Shown here piece after piece: positions 7,915-18,400 of a stretch of 64,000 bases of DNA. Each line of letters starts with the position of its first letter. Within the stretch, counting starts at the first letter, position 1. The translations under genes and the position numbers were made by a program. This stretch comes from Rhodobacter viridis (GTDB lineage Bacteria > Pseudomonadota > Alphaproteobacteria > Rhodobacterales > Rhodobacteraceae): NCBI RefSeq assembly GCF_003217355.1, contig NZ_QJTK01000001.1, positions 558,001 to 622,000 of the forward strand, read 5' to 3'. The notes under the pieces were generated by a model. The model saw only the letters and a program-made list of their open reading frames with translations, was not told the origin of the DNA and made no database searches.

Positions 7915-9324
7915 TCAGACGGGCAGATCCCGGGGCGGATTCTCGAGCAGCGCCCGCAATTTCGCGATTGCGCGCATCAGACGGTCCTCGGGCACGCCCC
8001 CCGCCAGCGCGAAGCGCACCGCATTTGGCGCATGGCCATCGGCGAGCACATATTCATCCGCCGAGCGCACCAGCACCCCCTCGGCCTCGGCGACGCGCGC
8101 GAAGGTCGAGGAGCGCCAGCCCGTCGGCAGCCGCAGCCAGATGAAGCTCAGCCCCGGTTGCCAGGCGATGTCGTGATCGGCCATCGCCTGCACGACCATC
8201 TGCAGGCGGCGGCTCATCACCTCCTGCGCGGCATGGCGCAGACGCATCGCCTCGCCAGAGGTGAAAAGCCGGGTGATGATGTCGGTGACCGGCCGCGGCA
8301 GGCCGAAGAAGCTGTGCTGCGCGGTCAGCCGCCCGGCCTCGCCCATGCCTTCGGGGGCGATGACGATGCCAAAGCGCATCCCCGCCGAGATCGTCTTCGA
8401 GGGCGAGGTCACATGCCAGGTCCGTTCCGGCGCGATCACCCGGATCGCATCCAGCCCCGAGACGGGGGCAGTGTAGCAATCATCCTCGATGATCTGCAGA
8501 TCATGGCGGCGTGCGACCTCGGCAATGGCCTGCCGGCGCTTGTTCGACATCCGCGCCGTGGTCGGGTTCTGCGCGTCGGGCGTGACGCAGACCACCTGCC
8601 CGCCATAGCGGCGACAGGCGGCATCAAGCGCCTCGGGGATCATCCCCTCGTCATCAAGCTTCACCGGCACCACCTCGGCCCGGCTCAGTCGCGCGGCATG
8701 GCGGAAGCCGGGATAGGCGAGCTCCTCGCACAGCACCACCGGACGCTCGCCGCGCAGACAGCATTGCAGCACGATCGAGATGCCGTTCTGCCCGCCATGC
8801 GTCAGCACCAGATCGTCGGCACCGATCTGCCCATGCAGCGAACAATGCGAAAACCAGTCGAGCGCCGCCTCGCGGCAATAGCGGTCGCGGCGCAGGCCGG
8901 GATATTCCAGATAATGCTCGCCCAGTGCCGTCGCCGCATCGGCCATGGCCTGGGCCAGCGCCACGGATTGTCCCACATCGGGCAATTGTGGCGAGCGCAG
9001 ATCGATCACCCCATCCGCCGCAGGGTCCGAAAGCGGCTGTTGATAGAGAGATTCTGTCGGCCCCAGCCGACGCGATTGTGTTGATACAAATGTTCCGCGT
9101 CCGACCGCGGCCTCCAGAAGCCCCTCCTGGGTGGCAATCTGGTAAGCGCGGGCCACCGTTCCGGGCGTAACACTCAGTTTCCATGCCAGATCGCGCACTG
9201 TCGGCAGCCGCGATCCGGGCGCAAGATCGCCCCGGCGCACGCCTTCGCGCAGCGCCCGGACCAGCGCCAGATATTTCGGACCGGATTGTACCGGCAGGTC
9301 GGGCTTCCAACTTGTATCAGTCAC
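7915..9324 (-). CDS. MocR-type transcriptional regulator (GntR winged helix fused to aminotransferase fold)
   Basis: The protein has an N-terminal GntR winged helix-turn-helix (LPTVRDLAWKLSVTPGTVARAY, about residues 45-70). A fold-type I aminotransferase domain follows, containing the PLP-site pattern around IIEDDCYTAP and SPSKTISAGMRFG, where the lysine would bind PLP. MocR proteins use this domain as a ligand sensor, not an enzyme. The GTG at 9324 is chosen because GAGGGA lies eight bases upstream; an ATG at 9369 is in frame but lacks a clear ribosome site. It is divergent from a DUF1127 gene and adjacent to the ABC importer, either of which could be its target. TTGTATCA motifs in the gap are likely operators. 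Confidence 0.88.
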   Translation of the reverse strand: MTDTSWKPDLPVQSGPKYLALVRALREGVRRGDLAPGSRLPTVRDLAWKLSVTPGTVARAYQIATQEGLLEAAVGRGTFVSTQSRRLGPTESLYQQPLSDPAADGVIDLRSPQLPDVGQSVALAQAMADAATALGEHYLEYPGLRRDRYCREAALDWFSHCSLHGQIGADDLVLTHGGQNGISIVLQCCLRGERPVVLCEELAYPGFRHAARLSRAEVVPVKLDDEGMIPEALDAACRRYGGQVVCVTPDAQNPTTARMSNKRRQAIAEVARRHDLQIIEDDCYTAPVSGLDAIRVIAPERTWHVTSPSKTISAGMRFGIVIAPEGMGEAGRLTAQHSFFGLPRPVTDIITRLFTSGEAMRLRHAAQEVMSRRLQMVVQAMADHDIAWQPGLSFIWLRLPTGWRSSTFARVAEAEGVLVRSADEYVLADGHAPNAVRFALAGGVPEDRLMRAIAKLRALLENPPRDLPV

Positions 9325-9385
9325 AATGTTTCCCTCGCGCTGCTTGTGCGGGAATTGTAGGGTCTTCATACCAGAAAACGCTCAA

Positions 9386-9398
9386 TTGTATCAATACA
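9386..9398. promoter_or_regulatory. Candidate MocR operator in the divergent promoter
   Basis: TTGTATCAATACA lies between the MocR gene and the DUF1127 gene and contains the inverted repeat TGTAT-CA-ATACA. The 8-mer TTGTATCA recurs at 9312-9319, around the MocR start, and inverted (TGATACAA) at 9082-9089 inside its coding region. MocR regulators usually bind repeated short sites in the divergent promoter, so autoregulation is plausible. Confidence 0.4.
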
Positions 9399-9411
9399 GA
9401 AAAGGTGCATC

Positions 9412-9621
9412 ATGACCAGCCTGTCCCACTCCGTTTCGTCGCTGTCGCCGCGTGGCGCGCAGACGCCGCTTGCGGTCGTGCTGGGCGCGGTCGCCCGTTG
9501 GCGCGATGACCGCCGCGCCCGACTGGCGCTGGCCCGCCTCGACGATCATCTTCTGCGTGACATCGGCCTTGCCCCCATCGGCGCGGCGAAACCGCTGCCG
9601 TCTCAATATTCGGCCTTCTGA
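9412..9621 (+). CDS. DUF1127 small arginine-rich protein
   Basis: The 69-residue protein has the C-terminal DUF1127 motif: RWRDDRRARLALARLDDHLLRDIGLAP, residues about 29-55. The ATG at 9412 follows AAGGTG by six bases. Proteins of this family are small, basic and common in alphaproteobacteria; a Rhodobacter sphaeroides member has been described as an RNA-binding regulator linked to stress sRNAs. Here it is transcribed away from the MocR gene and ends in a strong intrinsic terminator, so it is a single-gene unit probably under MocR control. That regulatory link is inference. Confidence 0.85.
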   Translation: MTSLSHSVSSLSPRGAQTPLAVVLGAVARWRDDRRARLALARLDDHLLRDIGLAPIGAAKPLPSQYSAF

Positions 9622-9659
9622 ATCCCGAGCGCCGCAGTCCCCTGTCGGCCTCTTCCTGT

Positions 9660-9692
9660 GGCCGGGTGCATCGCATCCGGCCTTTTTTCTTT
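9660..9692 (+). terminator. Rho-independent terminator of the DUF1127 gene
   Basis: GGCCGG (9660-9665) pairs with CCGGCC (9677-9682), with an inner TGC/GCA pair, followed by TTTTTTCTTT. It is close to an ideal intrinsic terminator and separates the DUF1127 unit from the convergent Hint/RTX gene. Confidence 0.9.
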
Positions 9693-9694
9693 GC

Positions 9695-11329
9695 CTATGC
9701 CGCCTTGAGGGCCAGCAGCACGCGCACCTCATGCGCCTTCAGCGACCGACGCGCCGAGGTCCAGCGGCCCTGCCGGGCAATCTTGCCAAGATCCGGAAAG
9801 ATCTGGAACAATTCCTCGCGCTGCGGCGCATCAAGGCCCGAGAGCGTGTGATCGCCGGGCTGGAAGCTTTCGGTCCAGGCGCCCTCGGCGCGGATGATTT
9901 CATGCGCGTCGAACATCAGATGCAGATAGGTGACCTCGTCGCGCTGCACCCGGGTGATGCCGGGCAGGCCGACCATATGCGCCGCCGCGGCCAGAACCTC
10001 GGCCTCGCCAAACAGCAGTTCCGCCCGCGCGCCTGAAATCAGCATCCGGTGCTGCGGGCTCACCAGCATGTCGGCCTCGGGCAGCCCCTCGCCCAACGCC
10101 CCCGCCGCGATCCGCACCGGTTGCAGATGCGGCGCCGCCGCCAGATCCGAGGCCTTCAGCCGCCGCCGCCCGATCCAGCGGATCGCCTGATAGCCATTGT
10201 CGCGCGTCAGCACCCGGTCGCCCAGCCGCAGCGTTTCCACCGCCACCCGACCGCGCTTCGTCTCGATCAACGTGCCGGGAATGAAACAGGGGATATTTCG
10301 GACGAATTCGACATTTTCGATATTCGTGAAACTTGTCGTCGCGCCATTCAGCCAGACGATCGTGCCGGATTCGCCGTTGATGACGGTGCGCGACCAGTCG
10401 ATGTCGTGACGAAAGACGTACAGCGTATCGACATCGCTGTTGTTGGCATCCTCCGAGCCGATGATGACGGTATTGCCGCCCGAGGTGACAGAGATCGTGT
10501 CGGAGCCCGCGCCGCCGTTGACCGTGTCGTTGCCCTCGCCGGTGTTGATCGAATCAGCGCCATCGCCGCCCAGGATCACGTCATTGTCGGCCCCGCCGGT
10601 CAGCGTGTCGTTGCCCGCGCCGCCCTCGAGGCTGTCCGCCCCCGCGCCGCCGAGCACCAGATCATTGCCAGCCCCGCCGGTGACAGTGTCGTTGCCGGTG
10701 CCACCATCGACACTGTCATTGCCGGCGTCACCGGACACAAGGTCATTGCCCGCGCCGCCCAGAACGGTGTCGTTGTCGTCGCCGCCATAAAGGCTGTCGT
10801 CGCCCCCTGCCCCATCGAGCGAATCCGCGCCGCCATAGCCGTAAAAGACGTTGGTGTAGCTGTCCGAGCCGCTGGTGCTCTGGCCGTCGAAGCCGATCAG
10901 CGTATCGGCATAGGTCGAGCCATGGATCCCGTCGATGCCGCTGAGCGCATCGGTGCCCCCGCCGCCGGTCGCCGTGCCCGCGGACAGATTGACCGAAACC
11001 CCCGCCGTCGCATCGGTGTAATCGGCGAAATCCATGCCGGTGCCACCGTTCAGCGTGTCATTCCCGGTCCCGCCGCGCAGCGTGTCATCGCCCGCCTCGC
11101 CATAGAGCTGATCGTTGCCCGAGCCGCCCGACAGGGAATCGTTGCCATTGCCGCCGTAAAGGCGATCCGCGCCATTCGCCCCGTAGACGGTGTCATTGCC
11201 GTCCCCCGCCAGAACGTAATCGCCACCATCCCCAGCATTGACAAGATCATCGCCCGCCCCGGCATTGATCGTATCCGCAAATGCGGTGCCGTTGAGCGTG
11301 TCGTTCTGGTCTGTGCCCGTGATCGCCAT
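9695..11329 (-). CDS. RTX-repeat protein with C-terminal Hint domain
   Basis: The protein has 544 residues from the ATG at 11329; an in-frame ATG at 11374 gives 15 extra residues of unlikely composition. It opens with RTX nonapeptide repeats (GGxGxDxLx type, e.g. GGNGNDSLSGGSGNDQLYG), interrupted by a spacer around residues 115-170. It ends with a Hint domain from Cys ~347 (PCFIPGTLIETKRG) with the block-B-like VSPQHRML. No signal peptide is seen; RTX proteins are normally exported by type I secretion and fold with Ca2+ outside. The Hint C terminus lacks the His-Asn splicing end, so any autoprocessing would be cleavage-type. No type I secretion gene is in the window. Confidence 0.88.
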   Translation of the reverse strand: MAITGTDQNDTLNGTAFADTINAGAGDDLVNAGDGGDYVLAGDGNDTVYGANGADRLYGGNGNDSLSGGSGNDQLYGEAGDDTLRGGTGNDTLNGGTGMDFADYTDATAGVSVNLSAGTATGGGGTDALSGIDGIHGSTYADTLIGFDGQSTSGSDSYTNVFYGYGGADSLDGAGGDDSLYGGDDNDTVLGGAGNDLVSGDAGNDSVDGGTGNDTVTGGAGNDLVLGGAGADSLEGGAGNDTLTGGADNDVILGGDGADSINTGEGNDTVNGGAGSDTISVTSGGNTVIIGSEDANNSDVDTLYVFRHDIDWSRTVINGESGTIVWLNGATTSFTNIENVEFVRNIPCFIPGTLIETKRGRVAVETLRLGDRVLTRDNGYQAIRWIGRRRLKASDLAAAPHLQPVRIAAGALGEGLPEADMLVSPQHRMLISGARAELLFGEAEVLAAAAHMVGLPGITRVQRDEVTYLHLMFDAHEIIRAEGAWTESFQPGDHTLSGLDAPQREELFQIFPDLGKIARQGRWTSARRSLKAHEVRVLLALKAA

Positions 11330-11475
11330 AGTCGTTCCAGCCTGCCCCGGTGACCGGGGCCTTTGCCGAAGCAATGGTAAACAAGCGTGGCGGATTGGGG
11401 CCGGAAAGAGGGCAGAGGGCGTGCGCTATCGTGGCACGTTCAAGGCGGCAGGCCTGCGGGACGGTCGCGGCAGGC

Positions 11476-12234
11476 TCAGGCGGCCGAGCCGATCTCGGCA
11501 AAGGGACGGACGGAGTCGAAGCCGGTGATCACCTCGGTCTCGATCCCCGGCAGTGCCAGCGACAGGGCGGCGCGGCCCTCGCTGTCCAGCGCCGCAAGGC
11601 TCGCCTGCGTTGGCAGGAAGCTTTCCGACCAGCTGCCATCGGCCAGCACCAGTTCGTGGCGCGCAAAGAGCAGCTGCCAGTATTCCACCTCGATCGCGGC
11701 ATCGCAGGCGATCCCGTAGAGACCGACCAGATCGCGCGCCATCGTCAGCCGCTCGGCGGCTTCGCCCTCGCCCGGCATCCGCGTCAGGAACCGGTGGTTC
11801 GGCGACACGACCATGTCCCGCTCGGGCAGGCCCTGCCCCAGCGCCCCCGCGGAAATCCGCACCGGGCGCAGCAACGGATTGAGGCCAAGCGCTTGCCAGC
11901 CAAACCGGCGGCGACCGACCCAGAGCAATTCCTGCATGCCATTGTCGCGGGTGATCACCCGCGTCCCGGGGGTGAGCGCCGAGACCGGGATCATGCCTTG
12001 TCCGGTGGCAATCTGGCTGTTTGCGGTGAAGCAGGGCACCGAGCCCAGCAACTTCCTGATATCCATGGAGAAAAGCTGATCGCCCGCGGCATCGCGACCC
12101 TCGATCCGTCCGCTCGATTCGTCATATCCATCGAAATGGAGACGCATTTCGACCACGGGATTGGGGGACCCGATCCGCCCTGAGGCACCATCGAGAAGCG
12201 CTGTTCCGTGCATGATTTTGCCCGTTGCCGTCAT
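11476..12234 (-). CDS. Stand-alone Hint domain protein
   Basis: The protein has 252 residues from the ATG at 12234 (AGGA eight bases upstream; an ATG at 12291 is less likely). It has a short N-terminal region of about 65 residues without RTX repeats. A Hint domain then starts at PCFTANSQIATGQGMIPV and contains LTPGTRVITRDNG, VSPNHRFLTRMP and a conserved tail LADGSWSESFLP. The tail is shared with the two neighbouring proteins (AEGAWTESFQPGD, ANGAWTESFQPGD), so the three are paralogues. It may be a degenerate relative or an accessory of the RTX proteins. Its function is unknown. Confidence 0.85.
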   Translation of the reverse strand: MTATGKIMHGTALLDGASGRIGSPNPVVEMRLHFDGYDESSGRIEGRDAAGDQLFSMDIRKLLGSVPCFTANSQIATGQGMIPVSALTPGTRVITRDNGMQELLWVGRRRFGWQALGLNPLLRPVRISAGALGQGLPERDMVVSPNHRFLTRMPGEGEAAERLTMARDLVGLYGIACDAAIEVEYWQLLFARHELVLADGSWSESFLPTQASLAALDSEGRAALSLALPGIETEVITGFDSVRPFAEIGSAA

Positions 12235-12430
12235 CTTCCACGTCCTGACCCGGAAAAACCGGGGTCCACAGAACACCCCAACACTGAGCATACTGCAGGG
12301 TCGGCATTGCCAAAAGGTAAATGATCAAAAAATTGTCACAATGAGGCGGAACTTTCCGTTTCCCGACACGAAACCAACGCATTGGCCGCGATCTCGCCAT
12401 GATTGAAACGGATCGGTTCGGTTTCCGTTC

Positions 12431-12469
12431 GGAAAACTTGGGGCGCACGAGGTTTCCCCCGCACGCCCC
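12431..12469 (-). terminator. Terminator of the giant RTX gene
   Basis: Read on the minus strand, GGGGCGTGCG pairs with a near-complementary arm ending in CGCCCC (plus strand 12440-12469), with two G-U pairs, and is followed by AAGTTTTCC. It lies 30 bases past the stop of the large gene. Confidence 0.6.
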
Positions 12470-12498
12470 AGCCCCCACTGACCTTGGTCAGACCGGTC

Positions 12499-15400
12499 TC
12501 AGCGCCGCTGCAGCAGCGTCGCCTCGTGTTTCTTCAGGATCTTGCGCGCCGCACCGTAGGCCTCGATGCCCTCGCGGGTCCGCAGCTCCGGGAAGAGTTC
12601 CAGGATCTCGGCACGTTGCGCATTGCCCAGACCTTCGAGCGTCTGATCGCCCGGCTGGAAGCTTTCGGTCCAGGCGCCGTTCGCCAGAACCACTTCGTGC
12701 CGGTCGAACATGAAGTGGATGTAGCTGGTGCCCAGCGTTTCCACCGACTTCACGCCGCGGTTGTCGATCAGGTGCTTGGCCGCCACCAGAACCTCGTGCT
12801 CTTCGAAATAGAGCGCGGTGCGTTCGTTCGCGACCAGCATCCGGTGGTTGGGCGAGACAAGCATGTCACGCTCCGGCAGACCGTTGCCAAGGCTGCCCGC
12901 CTTGATCAGCACCGGCTTCAGATGCGGCGCGGCGATCAGTTCCGCCCGGTTCATGTCCCTCCGGCCGATCCAGCGGATTTCCTGAATGCCGTTGTCACGG
13001 GTCAGGATGCGGTCGCCTTCGCGCAGCTCTTCGACCAGCCGCTCGCCCCGCGGCGTCGCCACCAGCGTGCCGGGGGTGAAGCAGGGCACCACCTTCTCGA
13101 TGTTCCTGAAGTTGAGCGAGCCGGTGACATTGCCATTCGCATCGAGGAAGTTGACGGTCCCGCTTTCGCCCACGCCCGTCGCCGGATTGTAGGTCGGATC
13201 AGTCGGATCGTAGATGATCTTGACCCGACCGGAGCCGGACAGATCGAGCGTATCCCAGTCGTCGCCGCCTTCGTTGCCGTCGATGATGTCGTGATTGCCG
13301 ACATCGCGGCTCGTCACGAGGAACATGTCGCGATCGTCGCCACCCGAGAGCGTGTCGACACCGTCACCACCAACCAGCGTGTCGTTGCCCGCGCCGCCCT
13401 CAAGCAGATCCTGGCCCTGACCGCCGGTCAGGCTGTCGGCACCCGCATCGCCGTAAAGCCGGTCGTCGCCATCGTCGCCAGCGATCGTGTCGGCGCCCGC
13501 ACCACCATGGACCGTGTCCTGACCGGTGCCGCCGGAGGCCAGATCATCGCCCTCGCCGCCCGTGATCGAGTCGTCGCCCTCGCCGCCCGCCAGCGTGTCG
13601 TTGCCGGTGCCGCCATCCAGCGTGTCCGAGGCCGAACCGCCATCAAGGCTGTCATTGCCCGCACCGCCCAGAAGCGTGTCGTTGCCCTCGCCGCCGGTGA
13701 TCGTGTCTTCGTCGATGCCGCCGTCGATGAAGTCGTTGCCGTTGTCGCCGGTCAGGACGTCATCGTCGTCGCCGCCGTAGATGACGTCATTGCCCTCGCC
13801 GCCATGCACCGTGTCCATGCCGTTTTGCGGCACCGGATCGGTGGCATCCGCGACTTCGGTCGGGCTCGTCGTGCCCGGGCCGTTGTCGGCATAGATCGTG
13901 TCGTTGCCGTCGCCGCCGGTGAGGCTGTCCGAGCCCTCGCCGCCGATGACCAGATCGTCGCCGATGCCCGCTTGCACGGTGTCGGCATCGTCACCGGCGT
14001 CGATCACGTCATTGCCCTGGCCCGCGTCGATGCTGTCGGCGTCGTCCCCGGTGCGGATCGTGTCGTTGCCCACCCCGGCGATGACCGTGTCGCGGTCGTC
14101 GTTCGGGTTGGTGTCGGCCCCGTAAAGGCCCGGATAGGCCAGATCGGGGCGCGAGGTCGTGCCCGAGGTGTCGATCAGATCGGCGCCGTCGCCGCCATCG
14201 ACCAGATCGTTGCCGTCGCCGCCGGTCAGCGTGTCATCGCCAAGCTCGCCGTAAAGCGTGTCGTTGCCGGTGCCGCCGGTGACGCTGTCATTGCCGTCGC
14301 CGCCATCGATGCTGTCGTTGCCCGCGCCGCCGTCGATCGTGTCGAGACCGCTGCGACCGTCGAGCGTGTCATTGCCCTCGCCGCCGCGGATGCTGTCGTC
14401 ATCGAGCCCGCCGATGACGCTGTCATCACCCGCGCCACCGTCGAGCGTGTCATCGCCCGACTCGCCGAGGATGGTGTCGTTGCCCGCGCCGCCCGAGACC
14501 GAGTCATCGCCCGCCCCGGCCTGCACCGAGTCATTGCCCGAGCCCGCATCCACGGTGTCATCGCCCAGACCGGACAGGATCGTGTCATTGCCCGCCCCGG
14601 CCACGACGCGGTCATCCTGCGGGCCATCGCCCGGGATCAGCGCGTCATTGTGGTCGATCATGTCGCCTTCCGGATCGCCCGTGTAGTCGTAGTCGATCAG
14701 GTCGGCGCCATCGGTGCCTTCGACGATGCCATCGCCATCGGTGATGATGTTCTCGATATTGGTGAAGTTCAGCGTGCCGACCACATTGCCGTCGGCATCA
14801 AGGAACTGCACCGTGCCGTTTTCGGCATTGTGCGGATCGTAGATGATGTTGGTGCGGCCCGCGCCGGTCAGATCAAGCGTGTCATAGTCGTCGCCCCCCT
14901 CGTTGCCGTCGATGACGTCGCCCGAGCCCGCCGCCGCGGTTGCGACGCGGAAGGTGTCGCGATCGTCGCCGCCCGCCATCGAGTCGGCACCCTGACCGCC
15001 GATGATGCTGTCATTGCCGGTGCCGCCAAGGATCGTGTCCTCGTCGATGCCGCCGTCGAGCGTGTCATTGCCCGCATCGCCGTAGATCTGGTCGTCGTCG
15101 TCCTCGCCGTAGATGACGTCATTGCCGTCGCCGCCGTGGATCGTGTCCATGCCGTTGTTCGGAACAAGGTCGGTCGCGTCGGGCACGTTGATGATATCGG
15201 GCACGGTCGGGCCAAGGCCGCCGTAGATCGTGTCATTGCCCGCGCCGCCATCGACCACGTCCGAGCCGCAGCCCGAGGTGATGCTGTCGTCGCCCTCGCC
15301 GCCCAGCACGGTGTCGGCATCGACGCCGCTGTCGATCGTGTCATTGCCGGTGCCGCCGTCGACGCTGTCGGCATCGTCGCCGGTCAGGATCGAGTCATTG

Positions 15401-18400
15401 CCCGCCCCGCCCAGCACGGTGTCGCGGTCATCATTCGGATCGGTGTCGGCCGGGTAAAGCCCCGGATAGGCGATATCGGGCGAGGCCGCATCGTTGCGGG
15501 TGTTGATGACGTCGTTGCCGTCGCCCCCCTCGACCCGATCCGAGCCGGTGCCGGTGGTGATGCTGTCGTCGCCGGTGCCGCCAAGCGCGGTATCGTTGCC
15601 CGCCACGCCTTCCAGCGTGTCGTTGCCAGCGCCGCCAAGCAGGCTGTCGTCGCCCTTGCCGCCGATCACGAGGTCATTGTCGTCGCCCCCATCGACGGTG
15701 TCGTTGCCGTCGCCGCCGCGCAGCGTGTCGGCGCCGCCTTCGCCCAGAAGGCTGTCGTCGCCGTCACCGCCCTCGACCGAGTCATTGCCGGTGCCCGCCC
15801 AGACAGTGTCATCGCCGAGACCTGCCAGCACGGTGTCATTGCCCGCGCCCGCACGGATGCGGTCGTCGTTCGGTGCATCGCCCGGCAGGATCGCGTCGGA
15901 ATGATCGACCATGTCGCCTTGCGGATCGCCGGTGTAGCTGGTGTCGATCAGATCGCCCGCCGCCGTGCCGTCCACATAGCCATCGCGCGGATCGCAGCCG
16001 ACGGTCACGGTCACGATCGCGGTGTCGGTGCCACCATGGCCATCCGAAACGGTGTAATTGATCGTCGCATCGCCCGAGAAGCCGTTGGCCGGGGTGAAGG
16101 TGATCGTGCCGTTCGCGTTGATCGTGACGGTGCCGTTCGGGCTCGTGGCCGAGGTCACGGTCAGCGTGTCGCCGTCGATATCGGTGTCATTGGCCAGAAC
16201 GGCGACGTTCACCGCGGTCTGGTAATTCGTCGCGGCGGTGTCGTTCACCGCATCCGGCGCATCGTTCACCGGGGTGACGGTGACATTGACGGTGCCGGTG
16301 TCAGTGCCGCCATGGCCGTCCGAAACGGTGTAGCTGATCGTCGCCGGACCGTTGTAGTTCGCGTTCGGCGTGAAGGTCAGCGTGCCGTTCGGGTTGATCG
16401 TCACGGTGCCGTTCGGGCTCGTCGCGGCGGTCACGCTCAGCGTGTCGCCATTCGCATCGCTGTCGTTGCCGAGCACGTCGATGATGACGGACTTGTCCTC
16501 TTCCACCGTCGCGGTGTCGTCATTCGCCACCGGCCCGACCTGATCGCCGACGACCTTCTCGATCTCGGTGAAGTTGATCGACCCCGTCACCGCCCCATGC
16601 GCATCGAGGAATTCGACGGTGCCGTTGATGCCGTTGCCGTTGCTGTCGGTCGAGGTGTTGACCAGACGCCAGTTGCCCTGACCGGTGATGTCGAGCGTGT
16701 CATAATCGTCGCCGCCCGCGCCGCCGTCGACCACGTCGCCCGCCGCGCCGTTGATCAGGTCGCGATCATCGCCGCCCGAAACGGTGTCCGCCCCGGCGCC
16801 GCCCACCAGCGTATCCGCGCCCGTGCCGCCCGAAAGGCTGTCCTTGCCATCGCCGCCCAGAAGGCTGTCGAGACCATCCCCGCCCAGAAGCGTGTCGTCG
16901 TCAATGCCGCCATCGAGCGTGTCATTGCCCGCATCGCCCGACAGCACGTCACTGTCGTCGCCGCCGTAGATCACGTCATTGCCGCCGCCGCCATAAACGG
17001 TGTCGTCGCCATTGTTCGGCGCGGCATCGGTCGCATCGGGGATCTCGGTCGAGCTCGTCGTGCCCGGGCCGTTGTCGGCATAGATCGTGTCATTGCCATC
17101 GCCGCCGGTGAGGCTGTCCGAGCCCTCGCCGCCGATCACGAGGTCGTCGCCCATGCCCGCTTGCACGGTATCGGCGTCGACGCCCGCGTCGATCACGTCA
17201 TTGCCCTGCCCCGCATCGATGCTGTCGGCATCGTCGCCGGTGCGGATCGTGTCGTCTCCGGTTCCGGCGATCACCGTATCCCGGTCGTCGTTCGGATTGG
17301 TGTCTGCACCATATTGGCCCGGATAGCCGATATCGGGGCTCGAGGTCGTGCCCGAGGTGTCGATCAGGTCGTTGCCCTCGCCACCATCGGCCAGATCATT
17401 GCCATTGCCGCCGGTCAGCGTGTCATTGCCAAGCTCGCCCTTGAGCGTGTCATTGCCCGCCCCGCCATTCAGGCTGTCGTTGTCCGCGCCGCCATCGAGG
17501 CTGTCATTGCCGTCGCCCCCGATCAGCGTATCGCGGCCGTCATTGCCCAGAAGCGTGTCATTGTCGGCCCCGCCATCAAGGCTGTCGTCGCCCAGACCGC
17601 CGACAAGGCTGTCATTGCCCGCGCCACCGACCAGCGTATCGTTGCCGTCGCCGCCAAGCGTGGTGTCATTGCCGGTGCCGCCATCGACCGAGTCATTGCC
17701 CGCCCCGGCGTTGATCGAGTCGTTGCCAGCACCCGAGCGCACGGTGTCATTGCCCGCGCCCGCTTCGACGATGTCATCCTCGGGGCCCTGACCGGGCAGG
17801 ATCGCATCGCCGTGGTCGATCAGATCGCCCTCGGGGTCGCCGGTGTAGTTGTAGTCGATCAGATCGTCGCCCGCGGTGCCTTCGACCACGCCATCGCGCG
17901 GATCGGCGCCGACGGTGACGGTGACAGTCGCGGTATCGACACCGCCATGCCCGTCCGAAACGGTGTAGGTGATCGTCGTATCGCCCGAGAAGCCGGTGGC
18001 CGGGGTGAAGGTGATCGTGCCGTTCGCGTTGATCGTGACGGTGCCGTTCGGGCTCGTGGCGGCGGTCACGGTCAGCGTGTCGCCGTCGATATCGGTGTCA
18101 TTGGCCAGAACGGCGACGTTCACCGCGGTCTGGTAATTCGTCGCGGCGGTATCGTTCACCGCATCCGGCGCATCGTTTTCCGGGGTGACGGTGACGTTCA
18201 CCGTCGCCGTATCGGTCAGACCGTCCGGATCGCGCACGGTGTAGGTGATCGTGTCGGTGCCGTTGTAATTCGCATTCGGCGTGTAGGTCAGCGTGCCGTT
18301 CGCATTGATCGTCACCGTGCCATGCGCCGCCGTCGCGCCGGTCACCGTCAGCGTATCGCCATCGGGGTCGGTGTCGTTCGCCAGCACGCTGATCGTGGTC

